A DNA stretch of 64,000 nt from Otis tarda. Its lineage: Eukaryota > Chordata > Aves > Otidiformes > Otididae. Below, piece by piece: positions 11,901 to 24,570 of the stretch. The stretch lies in the NCBI GenBank assembly GCA_026413225.1, contig CM048554.1:8448001-8512000 (forward strand). The letters run 5' to 3'. The notes beneath the pieces were generated by a model. That model saw only the letters and a program-made list of their open reading frames with translations, was not told the DNA's origin and did not search any database. How positions within the stretch are numbered: the first letter of the stretch is position 1; every line of letters starts with the position of its first letter. Both the position numbers and the translations under genes were made by a program.

Positions 11901-14684
11901 TTTACCGAAAATCGAACAGTCACAATAGTGAAATCTTCGGTTACCTTCTGCAGAGAAATCCCAAATGCTTTGTTTCATGTATGCTGAAAGAAATCTTCCA
12001 GGTGATTTCTTCTTTATGTTTGTTTGGTTTGTGCTTTACCTTGACCGAGGCCACTCACTACATGAGATCTCCGTCCACAGGCAGCCTCAGGTGACCTGAG
12101 GTTACACAGCAGGGCCAATGTCCTGTGCATCACCCCAGGCCCAGGAGCATCTCCCTGGCTTTGCTTTGGGTCCCCTTGGTTCACAGCAACTTCCACTTGC
12201 AGGTAAACCTCCTCTCATCCCACTCTGGACCATGGGCTGCAGGAGCCAAGCACATCAGAGAAGATGGACATCCATGAAACCCATGGATTTTGCTACTGAG
12301 GGGAGAGGACTTTGGTTGATGGAACAGAAGAGCACTTGAGTCCTTTAGGAAGTGAACTCAAAATTACTGACATGGAGCAGCAAGCAACTCCTTATTCATG
12401 AGGATCACAATATTGGAGTCCCTCTTACCTCTCTTATTAGGGCAAATACTGTATCACTTAGGAAAGCTAGCAGCCTCTATGCATTTCTTCTGCATGTGTG
12501 TGTCTGAGTGTTTCATACATCCAACAGAGAATACTTTCCCTTGAAGGGTGAGGGTGTATAAGGAGCAGTGCAGGTAGATTTTTGTGTCCCTCCATACAGG
12601 TGCCAAGTCTTGGGAGCAATGCCAGAGGTTTATTTACTGCCCAGCTCTTGACACTCTTTGTATATTTTTTTTAAATCTCATATTTTTCAGTTAATTTTTC
12701 AATTTTTGCCGGCAGTGTGGAGGGAGACAGACAGAGGAAACATGTCTTGCACCAGTTTGCTGTTTGCCATCCTCTACAGCACCACAGAGTCACCAATAAC
12801 AGAGCTACGTGGCTTTGCAAGATGTCCCCTAACTCCAATGCACCAGATGCATGCCTATGTTTTTCTCAGCTTTCCCAAATTCAAAATTTCTTTATTCTAA
12901 ATTTCCAACAAACAGGGAGCATGTGCTCCTTTTTTTTTACTGTGCCTGAGCTGCAGAAGGGAGAGATGGGTGGCACTGCAACAAAACACTTGTATATGAA
13001 ATAAGAAGTAAAAAATCCCACCGTAAACATTGAGAGTAGAATTTGGTGCTGCACGATGAAGCCTGCATGGAGTTAGTTTTGACTCTGGTTCACTTATCGT
13101 GCCTTCCCACAGCTTTTTCTCCAGGACAGGGAGGGAAAAAATTGAGTGGCTGATTTCATTAGTGTCAAACTTCATTATGGCAAGCGGCTGATAGGAAGTG
13201 TAGCTTAATTGTTTTAATTTGCCCGGTGATTTATCAAACAACTGGTTCCTTAGCATGCACATTCCCTACCTCCAGCCCTTTGCAGTGGTGCCAACCTGGG
13301 GGCTCATTCCCCATCCATGAGTTCACATCTCTTCAGCTCATCTCCCATCCCCTGGTACCCAGGCTTGCCCTCTGCACCCACAATTTTATTTTATTTACAT
13401 AAATCAGCTTAGCAGATGCACTCTTCATTAACTCCATGAACTGATGAGGAATGCTCTGACTGCAATGTTGGGGTTTTTTTGGACATGGAGCACAAGGAAG
13501 ATCCAGACAGGTTAGACTTACTCCACTGGAGGGTCTGTATCATCGCATGCCCCGCCCCGTGTTCGCAAAAGGCTCTCAAGGGAGATTAATTAACATCAAA
13601 GTGACATTACACAGGAGATGTCGTGGTGTCGTGTCCATTTCCACCCAGCATGGGATTACATCTGCAGAGGGAAAACTAACTATGGAGCTCATTTCTGAGA
13701 AGTTTTCAGACCAACAGATATCAAGATTGAGCCTTTTCCTGTGACACACGGTCCAGGAGGAAGAACGGCTGCCGATCCAACCCCAGCAGAGAAACATCTC
13801 CCAAGCCACCGTGGGGGTGATGGTAGTTGAAGACCAATTGCAAAAGCAAATAGAGCAAGGAGGAAGAAACATTTTAATATTAATAAATACAGCCAAGCTA
13901 CAGTGAGTATTTGTTTGGAACTAGTTAATGACGATCTGGGAAAACCTTTTGCTATTTGCATCGAAATCAGGGAATACACCTCAGAAAGCATGCTGGTGAT
14001 GTGATGGCATAGCGGTACTTGACGCCACTGCACCGAGGAACTGTGCACACCGCACACTGCCTTGCTGTATCCTTCCTTCCTTATGTCAATGCTCTTTTTC
14101 TGTGCTGGATGATTTATCTCCTTGCCCCGGAGTAAGAAAAACCTATTTGTGTGCTTTGGTGTTTCTGGAAGGCAAAGGAAATATTTTCAAACTGTGGAAA
14201 TCCAGAGAAGTTGCAGGCATTTTCTGAGTCTGCAAAGCCTGCACTCCAGTGTGCTATGCCAGTGCTTATGTACGCAATTAATTTACATAACAAAATTTTA
14301 ATAACAATGCCTGATGAGTGCTCAGCTGTGCTTTGACTGCTTGCAACTGGGGAATCTATGACTAAACATCCAGTGCTAAGCCGCACAGGAATTAAACCAA
14401 CTCCAGCAGGACTGAGCGTCAGCAGACCCCTACCTGGCCTTTCCAAAAACCTTTGCCAAGGTTTTTTCACCTTGGGCAAACTCGCGAAACAGGGGATGCC
14501 AGTGCCAAGGAAGCTCCTCTGGAAGTGGGAACCAGGAGACACCTGTGGCGGAGAGGGAATGGAGGGGGAACCCGGTCCCCCACACCACTCTGCCCCAGGG
14601 ATCGCTGTGCTCCAAGGTGCTGGGGGTATCTCCTGTTCTGTCTGGCAATATGTTGGCATGCAGCTCATGGACTTAATCCCCTAA
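8909..14684. other. unique sequence, no gene seen
   Basis: No recognisable coding, RNA or transposon feature. There is an (AAAC)n microsatellite at about 11,409-11,431 and short poly-A at about 10,138-10,150. A 184-codon minus frame at 14,114-14,668 has no domain signature, and its length is within chance for this amount of sequence. Confidence 0.55.
11409..11431 (+). repeat. (AAAC)n microsatellite
   Basis: Five or so AAAC units ending in poly-A. Confidence 0.9.
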
Positions 14685-14689
14685 CATGC

Positions 14690-15822
14690 TGTCGTAGTTC
14701 AGCCCCGATCGGGACCAGACTACGCAGTCTCTCTCTCGCTCCCCCCACCCTCCAAGAGAATAGAGCGAGATGATATGAAAAAAAAACCAGCACAAGGTTT
14801 GAGATAAGGACAGGGAGAAATCCTTAAAGTTACCGTCAGGGGCAAAACAGACTCGACTTGGGGAAAACTATTCATTTATTTCTAAAATTAGCAGGAGAAT
14901 GAGACAGGGAACAAGATAACCTCCCCCTATCCCTCCCTCTTCCTGGGCTTAACATTATCTCTACTATGTGTCTCCCCCCGAGTGGCACAGCGGGGAGAGG
15001 GAATGGGGTTCGCAGTCAGTTCATCACATGTTGTATAATGCCGCTCTATCATCGTCGGGGGAAGAACTCCTCACATTCCTCCTATGCTCCACCATGGGGT
15101 CTCTCCCATGAGCCACAGTCCTTCGTGAAACTGCTCCAGCGTGGGTCATCTCTTCCACGGGGTGCAGTCCCTCCAGAACGGCTGCCCCAGCGGGCCCTCC
15201 ATGGTCCACAGCCTCCTTCAGGCCTCCACCTGCTCTGGTGTGGGGTCTTCCACGGGCTGCAGGTGAATCTCTGCCCCTCCGTGGACCTCCATGGGCTGCA
15301 GGGGGACAACCTGCTCCACCATGGTCTTCACCACAGGCTGCAGAGGAATCTTGGCCAGGAGCCGCATTACTCCTCCCCCTCCTTCTTCACTGACCTTGGC
15401 GTCTGCAGCCATTCCTCACAACAGGCTGGTAGATGTCTCTCAGGATCTTTTTTTTACATCTTATTCACTTCTCATCTCTTTTCCACTTCTTGCAGCCGGG
15501 CCGGACCGAGTTGGGCCCAGTCTGCTGCCCGGCGGGCAGAGGGTGAGGCCTGCAAGGCCCACAAGGCTCACGCCTCCTCTTCTCTGCCCCCTCTCAGCTG
15601 CTTCACATCTTCTTCCCCTTTTTTCTTCTGTTTTCCCCTTCTTAAATACGTTATCACAGAGGCGTTATCACGGAACATTCTGCTACCAATTGGCTCGGCC
15701 TTGGCCAGCAGCGGGTCCGCCCTAGGCCTGGCCAGGTCCACTGGACAAAGGGGAGCAACTTCTAGCAGTTTCCTACAGAAGCTACCACCTCAGGCCCCGC
15801 CTCACTAAACAAAACCAGAACA
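14690..15822 (-). mobile_element. solo LTR, family A (ERV-L-like), minus strand
   Basis: A 1133-bp solo LTR with TG...CA ends (on the plus strand TGTCGTAGTTC... to ...ACCAGAACA). It is flanked by a perfect 5-bp duplication CATGC (14,685-14,689 and 15,823-15,827). It is homologous over its whole length to 33,155-34,310. The polyadenylation signal AATAAA, read on the minus strand, is at 14,875-14,880. The 5-bp duplication and the GC-rich internal phrases built on CTGCAGCCCATGGAGG suggest an avian ERV-L-type LTR; the class is inference. The 280-codon plus-strand frame inside it is antisense to the LTR and not a gene. Confidence 0.92.
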
Positions 15823-15827
15823 CATGC

Positions 15828-18152
15828 ATAATCCACAGAGCACAAGGATGAGGAACTGGAACATTCATAAATGCTGTCAAATAGACTGTGTGGAAATAAA
15901 TAATCATATAGGCATCTTTTACTTTATCTCTTTTTTAGGGATTTTTTTTTTTCACTTAAACTTTTCTATTGGTCAAATACATTTCTGTTTCTTTGAAAAA
16001 CACATCATCCTCTTTTGCGGCTGTTTGCTATGACAAATGACACAGAGGTCCACTTGATGTGGCATGGCAGCTCAACAATTACACCACTGATTGACCATAG
16101 CACAGAGGCTGTGGTCCAGTACCCTTCTCAGTCCTGCTCTCCTCTCCTGTCTAAGGGCTTCAGCTATATCCTAGAGAGTTTTGGGGACCAAGCCCCACTA
16201 CGAGGGGAGGCCATTTCGCTGTGGACACTCAAACATTTACTGCAGCACGATGCAGGGATGACAGAGGGTAATTGCTTTTCATTTTCACCATCTCTCAGCA
16301 AAAGTAGTGAGGTTCAGTAGTGTTGGGCTAATGCCCCACTTCCAAATTTCTGTCTCTCTCCATCTGCTTTTACATATCTATGGGCAAACTGGAACCAGCC
16401 TCTAGCTACGTTCCCCTTTGCAGTGAGCTGAACAGCCACGTTGGGTATCTTTCCTGACATGAAACACTCAATGAAATAACCAAGTCATTTCTAATTAAGT
16501 AAGTGCAAGATGACTGTATTCATTTAAAGGTGCCATATTGATCAGAGCTAACGCTGCACCGATCAATCACTCCAATTTAAACTTCCTGACTCTCCACAAA
16601 TCAATACATGCAAATAAAACTGTTAGGGAATTTAGATTATTTAATTCTTACCAAAAATCACTGGGATCAGAAAGATCACGAGAAGAAATCCCAGCACAGG
16701 CCCACACTCCAGAGAGCATTTTGTGGTGTTTTTACACCTTTCTTTCATTGCTGATAGCTTAGGTCTTATGGTTTGGGGAAGGCAAGCAGACCTACAGGGA
16801 TGAAAAACTGAATTTCATTTGACTTTGTATGATTTCCTCCAGCTTCAGGAGGAGCTGTGCCCTGGGGGCTATGGAATCTGCCTATGATGGTCACTGGAGG
16901 GACAGCCGGAGAGGTCTGGTCCTGCCAGTGGGCAATGCCTGGCAACCCCTGCCCATGCTCTCTCTTCCCCCTTGACTTGCAGGCAGCACATGGTGGGGAA
17001 AAATACAACACACCAGTGGATAATACTGGGAGAGGAGAGAGCTTATAGAGAGGAAGAGAGAGAGGAGACGAAGGGATGAAAAAGAGGACAATCATATTAA
17101 AAAACCTCTTAGAATAGGCTGGTTTGAAGTCCAAATCAGTCAGGGAAAAAAATAGCTTTCACAACTCCACAAGATTTTCAAGCCATTATGATGAAAGAAT
17201 ATTTGGAAGTCACCATCGTCTCATCATCACCCATCTCCACTGCTCACCACTTTCAGGCTCAGTCCTGGTAACCTGGAGGTGAAGGAATCCCATTTTGAAA
17301 CAAGGGATGGTCTAATTTAATCTCTTTCTTCTTGGGGAATGATGGCAGCACCTTTTGATGGCAAGCCTCTTTTCTCTGCTTACCTCAAAGATTGTTCTGG
17401 TCTCTGGGAGATCGCTGCTTCTCAGGACAGCATCAATGCAACCAGACAGCCCCTAATTAGATCTCACACTACCCTGATCTATATTTAAATACCAACAGGA
17501 GCCACTCAAAATCTCCAATGTTCTGCTAAGAGGTAATCGGACTGTTTCAAATTTTGACGTGTCAGAAATTAAAACCAGACCAAAAGGGGCAAAAGCTTTT
17601 TGTCTTTTTTGTTTCCTACTTTCCCTTTTTTCCTCTTCCCTTTCCACGTCTTCTCACAGGCACAGGCACAATTTGAGGAGGACTTCAACTGTGAAACCAA
17701 AGGCTGAATAAATCAGGCTGAATAAAGCAGGCACCTCAGGCTGCTTGCTTAGGCATTTTGTGCTGGCTGATGCTGAGTGTCCCCAGACAGGCTCCTGTTA
17801 CAGCTTAGCCATGGTGTATTGTCTCTTTTTCATTGTAGGGGTTTGGTGACACCAGAGGAGCACTCACATTTGGGGGACCGCTGGGCAGACCCAGCTACTG
17901 GGGGGGTAAGGCCGTATTTATTTGTCTATATATATGTTTGTGTATATATAGATATATTTTTAAAATGGCTCCTTTGACCACCAACCAAATATCCTGCTTT
18001 GAACTGCTTCTCCAGGCAGTAGATTGGCAACTAATGGCCAGGCATAAAGCTTAAATAGCCTTGTGACAGGAAAAACCTACGCCGAGGTGTGCTAAAAGCC
18101 TATATGACAGGCTGTCTCAGCATGCCTAGTACCATTCTAGTACCTAGCAGCA
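15828..18152. other. unique sequence with one TAATTA element
   Basis: No gene seen. It contains the element at 16,450-16,590 described separately. A short TATA-rich run lies at about 17,930-17,960. Confidence 0.5.
16450..16590 (+). repeat. TAATTA-containing element, copy 1
   Basis: This aligns in the same orientation with 20,048-20,160. Shared blocks in order are TGAAAYACT, AACCRAGTCA, TCTAATTAAGT, TATTCAT, GTGC, TATYGAT and ATCAAT. The TAATTA homeodomain-type core sits in an identical 11-mer. It could be an ancient repeat or a duplicated regulatory element. No family recognised. Confidence 0.5.
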
Positions 18153-18495
18153 TTCCAGTACCTAAAGGGGGCCTATAGGAAAGAAGGGGAGAGACTCTTC
18201 AGTAGGGTCTGTTGTGACAGGACAAGGGGTAACGGTTTCAAAATAGAGGGAGGTAGATTTAGATTAGATATTAGGAAAAAAAAATTTTTACAATGAGGGT
18301 GGTGGAACACTGGAACAGGTTGCGCAGAGAGGTGGTGGATGCCCCATCCCTGGAAACATTCAAGGCCAGGTTGGATGAGGCTCTGAGCAACCTGATCTGT
18401 TTGGAGATGTCCCTGCTCCTTGCAGGGGGGTTGGACTAGATGACCTTTGAAGGCCCCTTCCAACCCTAACCATTCTGTGATTCTATGATTCTATG
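18153..18495 (+). mobile_element. CR1 LINE 3' end
   Basis: A 5'-truncated CR1 tail that begins in the TTCCAGTACCTAAAGGGGGC region of ORF2 and runs through the 3' UTR to ATTCTATG octamers at 18,476-18,495. The coding part has a one-base shift and stops relative to the intact copy at 6.0-8.9 kb. Confidence 0.93.
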
Positions 18496-20047
18496 CTCGG
18501 GATGCTGCTGGAGACATTTGATGCAGTTTAACCTTGTCTAGAGTGTTATTAAAGAACAGAAGAGTGGACAGAGCCAAGGGTTATGGAGCTCCTTTGTTGT
18601 TGCATGCCTCCCTGAGTCCATTCATCAGTTGCTCTCCTGCAGACAGTGTCTTTGCAAATACTACTTGCACCTGAGCAGGGCAAAGCCATAGCCACCTCAG
18701 CACCTGGGCAAGACGACTGCCAGCCACATCCAGACCCACTGGCTGCCAGCAACTGTGAAAGGCCAGGACCTACGGGCTCATCCACATGGTGACATGGGCG
18801 CCTCCAGCTTGAATTTTTAGATGCTCGTCTCAGTGTGGCAGCAAAGCTCTGCTCAGGCATCTACATGCCCTCCACACTGCCCAGCCCTCTGGTTTCAGCT
18901 TTGCAAGGCAGATATCATTCTCACTGTCCCCTTGCTCCTATGACGTAGATGATAACATGATTAGGTGGGATGGCAAGAACAGAGCACAAGCATGGCCATC
19001 CATGGCCTCGGTGAAGCCTATGAGCCACATGTCACTCTCCCCTCATGCAAACTCTGACCTCTCGGTTTCTATGTCTACAAGAGAGGCAAGTCTGTCTCTG
19101 ACAGACACTTCTTTAAAAGCAAACAACACTTGGGAAGGACCCAATATTTTCAGTGTACAGTCAGGAAGGTCAGAGACACTGTGTTGTTCTGATTCTGGAT
19201 CACATTGTCCTGATCTGGATTTTATGGAGTTAGAAACCTGAAATTTGTTAAAGTTCTGGTTTGGGGCACCTAAGCCTGCACCTGACCCTTAAAGTACCTG
19301 TGATAGCAGGTCCTTTGCTCCTCCTTCCTACCTGTGTACTTCAGTCCTGCGTGATAAATTCATTAGCACATCTTCCTGCAGCGACAGCCGATGGCCTTAG
19401 CAGGCACAAATCCCCTTCCGGCACTCGCGGTGTGTGCTGGAGAGCTGGCTAATTGGAGACGCCACGAGACTCCCTTTGCTCACTTCACATCTCCAGGAGT
19501 GCCAGGGCTGCTCAGGGCACAAGGCGTGTGCTCATCAGTCATGCTGCTGTAAGGCATCGCTTGGCATTTTATAGTGTCATTAAAACATCATGATACAAAT
19601 GAAGCTGTAAGTGAGAGCTGGCCTGGTTTTTGAGATGTCGTCTCCGTAGCGCTGTGGATGGTGACAGGCAGTGTGAGTGCTGGAGGCTCTGCAGACACTT
19701 GCAAAGATACTGCCAAAAGTCAGCTCACAGCCCCTCTCGCAGACGGCCAGGGCTTGAGCCCTGGAGTGCAATGACCATGCTTCGTGCAATTACTCTGTTC
19801 CCCTTTTACATCCCTGTGAGAAAAAAGAAAAATTACTATTTCAGCTGCAGATTAAGCTTTTATGTCAAGCTGTGCTCAAAGACAAATTCTGCTCAATTTT
19901 AGCCTGCAAAAACACTAAAGAATATTTACTAAAGCAAACAGCATAAGCAAATGCAGAAATAAAGATGCATATGCATAAAACAAAGCAATGACCAGAAAAT
20001 CAGGTGATATTTCCCTTCTTAGGAAATTACAGCATTGATATAGGATC

Positions 20048-20160
20048 ATTTCACTGATTTGAAATACTAAACAACCGAGTCACCTCTAATTAAGTGGAAA
20101 GCTGCAATATTCATCCAAACGTGCTGTATCGATTACGGAGTGCTCTGAAACCAATCAATT
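20048..20160 (+). repeat. TAATTA-containing element, copy 2
   Basis: This is the partner of 16,450-16,590, sharing the exact word TCTAATTAAGT and the flanking series TATTCAT, GTGC, TATCGAT and CAATCAAT. The copies are about 3.6 kb apart and clearly diverged. The region just upstream (19,960-20,040) is AT-rich with ATGCATATGCAT-like words. Confidence 0.5.
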
Positions 20161-21902
20161 TTTCCGTTTTAAGTACCAAGCAGCAAACACAGGCTATGCT
20201 TCCTGACAGCTATTGATAACTTCACACCCCGTTTCCAACCCCTTCCAAATGCCCAGCAACCAAAAAGTTGTCGATCCCATCATTCCAGCCCTCCATCACC
20301 ACATGCTCCTTCTTCTCCATCTCCCTTTCCATCCTCCTCACTCCTCTTATTTTGGGGGATTTGCAATGCACCCAACACTAAATCAGCCTGATATGTGGTG
20401 AGAAAAGCCAAGTGTGGTTGCTACGCTCTGTATGGCTATGCTTGAATGGCACTTAAATGCGTTTTCCAATATTGGAACACAAGCTACAACTGTAAGCAGT
20501 GGATCAGGTTTCAAAAGGGGATTTATTTATTTTTTAATCTGGTTTGTGCAGTGCACAGCTCCTCACCTCCAGCCCTCAGGCAGAGCAGGGGCACAAAGCA
20601 TCCCTGGAGTACTCTCAGCCTGATGGGCAGAAGATGGCCTGTGAAGAAGGGCTGACCTTTCTCAATTTGGCTAATTTGGGCAGGTCGGGGATTTTTCTGG
20701 AACAAGAAGACTACCAGCTCGCTTACTGATAGCAGCCTAGTTCTTATTTTGTTTTGCCTGCAACAAGAAAGTTGCCTTCAGGAAAACGGAGGGTCTTAAA
20801 TATTCAACCAAAGTGGGTTTCTATTTCAATCCATCAGGTTTTATTTGCTGGACAGGTATGATCTCAGACTCACTGTACTGCTCCAGACATGCATGCATCT
20901 CCCCTGGCATGGGAGAAAATGTTTCTCATATAACATATTTCTCTCTTCCCCCTTAAATCTTCTTAAAACCCATGGGCTAGAGGCTAAGATAAGGCACACA
21001 CACACACTTTCCTTTCAAGTCATATTTAAATAAGAAGGTAGATCAAAGCATTTTGTGGGTGTAGGCATGTGAAGAACAAACCCAGTTTAGCTGGTGGGGG
21101 GGGGTCCAAGGTGGCTATGCTTGAGCATGGTCCTCATGCTGCCCAAGTCTGTGATCTGCAGCTTTCAGCTTTAAGGAGAGCTTTCTCCATGCTGGTGGAG
21201 AAAAAGTTGTTTCCTTTGTGCCTCAAACTGTTCCAGTTCTGCAGAAATCAGATGAGGGGAAGAAAAAAACAAAAGCCAAATGCTCTCATATCTGTCTTTA
21301 TTTTAAGACCAGTTGACTTAATTTGGTGGGGAGGGGAATTACCTCCTTAGTCTGAACATGTGGGATTGGTAATAACAAAAAAGTCACCTTCTGGCATCAA
21401 GAAGTAATTTACTATTCCAAACTTTTCTCTAGCTCATTTCCCAAAAATCTGCAATCTTATTATTTACAAAAGTGTGTTACAATGCCCCAGTGTTACACAA
21501 GTTTTGAAGTTTAGAAAAATGAGCAGCATGTTATGATTTAACTTAGGGAATACAGTTCTCTCAAGAAATTATTTTCTCAGTTCCAGACTTTGGTGAGAAA
21601 CTTGCAGCAATCATTTAGGAGTGCCAGAAAACAAAGCAAAAAACTGTAATTAACCATGTAGGAAGTAGTAAATGTTTTGCTCAGAGTGAGCAAGACACGT
21701 ATCTCCCATTCATGAAAAGCTGGGAACTGAAGAGAGGAATTTTTTTTTATTTGTAAGAGTCATGTTTGCTGTCAGATATGAAATATTTTAAAAATTAATA
21801 TTAATGAGAAACAGATAACAGAAATGCCATAAATCCAATTGTGCTGTTTGCACCATCTCCCTGAAATGCTGTTACTTCCTTTAAAAAATTACAATGAAGG
21901 AG

Positions 21903-21924
21903 AAACAAACAAACAAACAAACAA
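21903..21924 (+). repeat. (AAAC)n microsatellite
   Basis: About five AAAC units followed by purine-rich sequence. Confidence 0.9.
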
Positions 21925-22981
21925 GGAAAAAAAGAAAGAGAAGAAGAGCCCCCAGCCCAAGGACTTTCCTCACAGATGGGTCAGTTTCTTTGCCGCTAGC
22001 TTGGACAAAAGTGGTGTGACTCTGCTTGCCAGGCTATGAACTTTTCAAACACTTACGCCATATGTGTACTGCCAATTGCATTCCATCTTCCAACAAAACA
22101 AATTACAGAGGCTCCCTCTGCTGCAAACTGGATGCAGTCTGTTTTCTTTAACTGTTAAGCCTTGCATTTTCAGCCAAAGCTGGTCCTTGAATACTTGTCG
22201 TGCAAGCTTGTAGCAGAACGAGGAAGCGAAAAGGCCAAATGGTGAAAAGGCAGCTCCCCAAAGAGGCTCCTCTCTAAAGAGCCCTTCTGCTTACATTAGC
22301 AAGCCTCTGCAGGGGGCAAAGCTGACAGCTAGAGAAATGGGGAGTGAAGAGACCAAAGGCCCTTGATACTAACCAAGCATGTGGTAGAAGCAACATGTTC
22401 AAGAAACCTACAGGAAACAGAAATTGGATAAATTTCCTTAGTTTGGAAGAAAGCTCTTGCATGCATTGCCTACGCAAACCAGAAATTATCACCAAGCTTG
22501 AGATACACTGGAAAGTATCCTGCAAGACAGGCTTAATTCAGAGCATCTTAAAAACAACTGACAGGCTCATCTGGACTTCACTCATTCTGGGTAAAGTCCC
22601 TGAGAAAACTTCTTCAAAACTTCACCCTGTTCCAGGAAACTTCTGTGTTCTTCAAAAACCTTTTTAGATATTTCATTTGTGAAATGGAGAAGCTATTGTT
22701 CATCTGAAATGAGACACTCTGCAAGGATTTAATGAACTTCCTGTCGGAAAAGCCAATCTTAAAATAGAAAATAAGAAACAGTAAGAAAAAATAAAATTCA
22801 TATTTTAAATATTGTTAAATAGCCTCTGTTTTTCATGGCCTCTACAAAGAGATTTACATTTTGTTTCTGGTCCTTCCATTAGTCACCTGATTTTGGACAA
22901 GCTATAATAACCTGCCACCTAAGCCAACAAACTTAATTGGTGATGTCTGTGAAAGCCTTGCAAAGCCTTCTCTAACAGGAG

Positions 22982-23596
22982 TGCCCTGGTTTCGGCAGGG
23001 ATTGAGTTAATTTTCCTCTCAGTAGCTGGTGTGTTTTGGATTTCGTATGTGAAGAATGTTGATAAAAACACTTTGATGATACGAGTTGTTGTTAATGAGA
23101 CCAAGGACACTGTCTGGCTTTCCAAGTCTCATTAACATGCAGATGCAGGAAGCCAGGAGAAAGACAGACAGAATACTCGACCCAACCTGGCCAAAGAGAG
23201 TATTCTATGCCATAAACGTCATGCACAGTATATAAGTGGAGGTTGCCCATGGGAGGGGGCATCCATTTGGGCATCCTTGGCATCCATATTCCACCTTTCA
23301 TCTTAGTTGCTGGCATTGTTCCCTCTACCTTGCTGGTTTGCTTTCACTCCTGTGCTTGCTGCTCGGTGTCGTTTCTGTGATCGCTGCTCGGGATGGGCTC
23401 TATCGGTCATTCGGACATAGGGTGGTGAGAAAATTGCACATATTAATATCCTTATATTATGTTATTTTTGTAGTTTTTAGTATTTTAGTAAACTGTTTTT
23501 ATCTCAACCCACAAGTTTTCCTTCCTTCCCAATTTCTCTCCCCTATCCCGCTGGGTAGGGGGAGGGTGAGTGAGAAACTGTGCGGTGACTCAGGTT
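22982..23596 (+). mobile_element. solo LTR, family B
   Basis: It starts TGCCCTGGTTTCGGCAGGGA and continues GAGTTAATTTTCCTCTCAGTAGCTGG, matching the LTRs at 35,991 and (inverted) 55,984. TATATAAG is at 23,229-23,236. The last recognisable part is GAGTGAGAAACTGTGCGGTGACTC near 23,590, beyond which the terminal ACCACAACA of the family is not seen. The 3' edge is therefore eroded or rearranged, and I find no target duplication. Confidence 0.85.
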
Positions 23597-24330
23597 ATGA
23601 GTAGGCAGCTTCTTCTGAACCACAGAGTCTTATGACAAAGATGTCAGTCCTCAGACTAGAAACTGTCTCCTCTGGTTCTACAGGAAGCTGCGGAAGTATT
23701 ACAGTAACTATTGGGTGATCCAGTTTGGATCAATTATATTAACTGAATCATTCCTGCCTTTGTTAGTAATGCCATCTTCTGCACAAAGTACATCAGATCC
23801 AACAATGTAGACCTTTTGGCTGGTCTGAATTGATACAAATCCTTCGGAGACAACAAGCCTACAAGCCAATATACACCAATCAACGATAGAGTCATGATGT
23901 TTTCCTCCAGATTTGGTTATTGAGTCAAGATGTCTGAGGATAAACAATTTCGTCAAGAAAGTACCTGCTTCAGACATGTCACCCAAAGTCCAGAGGAGAA
24001 AACCTGTCTCTTCTGACGCCGAAGGCAAAGCAATGCCTGACATCAGTGAGGCCAGACATCCTGTATGAGATCCCTTGATTTTTGGAGTCTTATGGGATGT
24101 ACAATCTATTAGCCATTTCCCAGGAGCCTGTTGTATTTGGCAGCTGCTGATCTGCCTGGGCATCTTCCTCTGCTCAGCTCTCCAACAGACCCAGTGACTT
24201 GCTGCCTGGGTTCCCATTTCTCATGTGCTTTAGGAGCTCAGATCTTTTTTCCTTATTCCTCTGTCTTTGTTCCATCACCTACGCTGGTAATCCTTATCAA
24301 ATATTTATGGTTTTTCATTTCCCTGCTGCA
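23597..24330. other. unique sequence, no gene seen
   Basis: It contains a 169-codon minus-strand open frame (23,708-24,217) without any recognisable motif. About that many frames of this length are expected by chance in a 64-kb window. Confidence 0.45.
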
Positions 24331-24570
24331 GGTTAGGCTTACAGTTACAGTCAGGGTTTGGGATATGTTGGGTTAGGGTCAGGGTTTAAGTTTAGAGTAA
24401 GAGTTTAGGGTTAGTGTTTAGGGTAAGGTTAAGGCTTTAGAGTTAAGATTCTTTTTAAGCTTTAGTTTAAGGTTAGTGTTAGGCTTAGTGTTAGGTTTAG
24501 GGTTAGGGTGAGGTTTAGGGTTATGGTAAGGGTAAGAGTTAGAGTTAGGGTTAGAATTAGGCTTAGGTTT
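24331..24570 (+). repeat. degenerate telomere-like TTAGGG tract
   Basis: About 240 bp built from TTAGGG-like hexamers and their one-step variants (TTAGTG, TTAAGG, TTAGAG, TCAGGG, TTTAGGG). Perfect TTAGGG units sit in several places, for example in GGTTTAGGGTTAGGGTGAGG. The G-rich strand is the plus strand. It looks like an old interstitial telomeric sequence that has accumulated mutations. Confidence 0.8.

Larger units (their letters stand above)
18496..22976. other. unique sequence with one TAATTA element
   Basis: No gene seen. It contains an (AAAC)n microsatellite at 21,903-21,924 and the TAATTA element copy at 20,048-20,160. The open frames are short and featureless. Confidence 0.5.

Noticed and set aside
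14114-14668. 184-codon minus-strand open frame
   Set aside because: No domain, signal or repeat pattern. One or two frames of this length are expected by chance in 64 kb.
14966-15808. 280-codon plus-strand open frame
   Set aside because: It lies wholly inside the inverted family A LTR, antisense to it. It is an artefact of GC-rich LTR sequence.
23708-24217. 169-codon minus-strand open frame just after a family B LTR
   Set aside because: No retroviral or host motif found. Length is within chance expectation.
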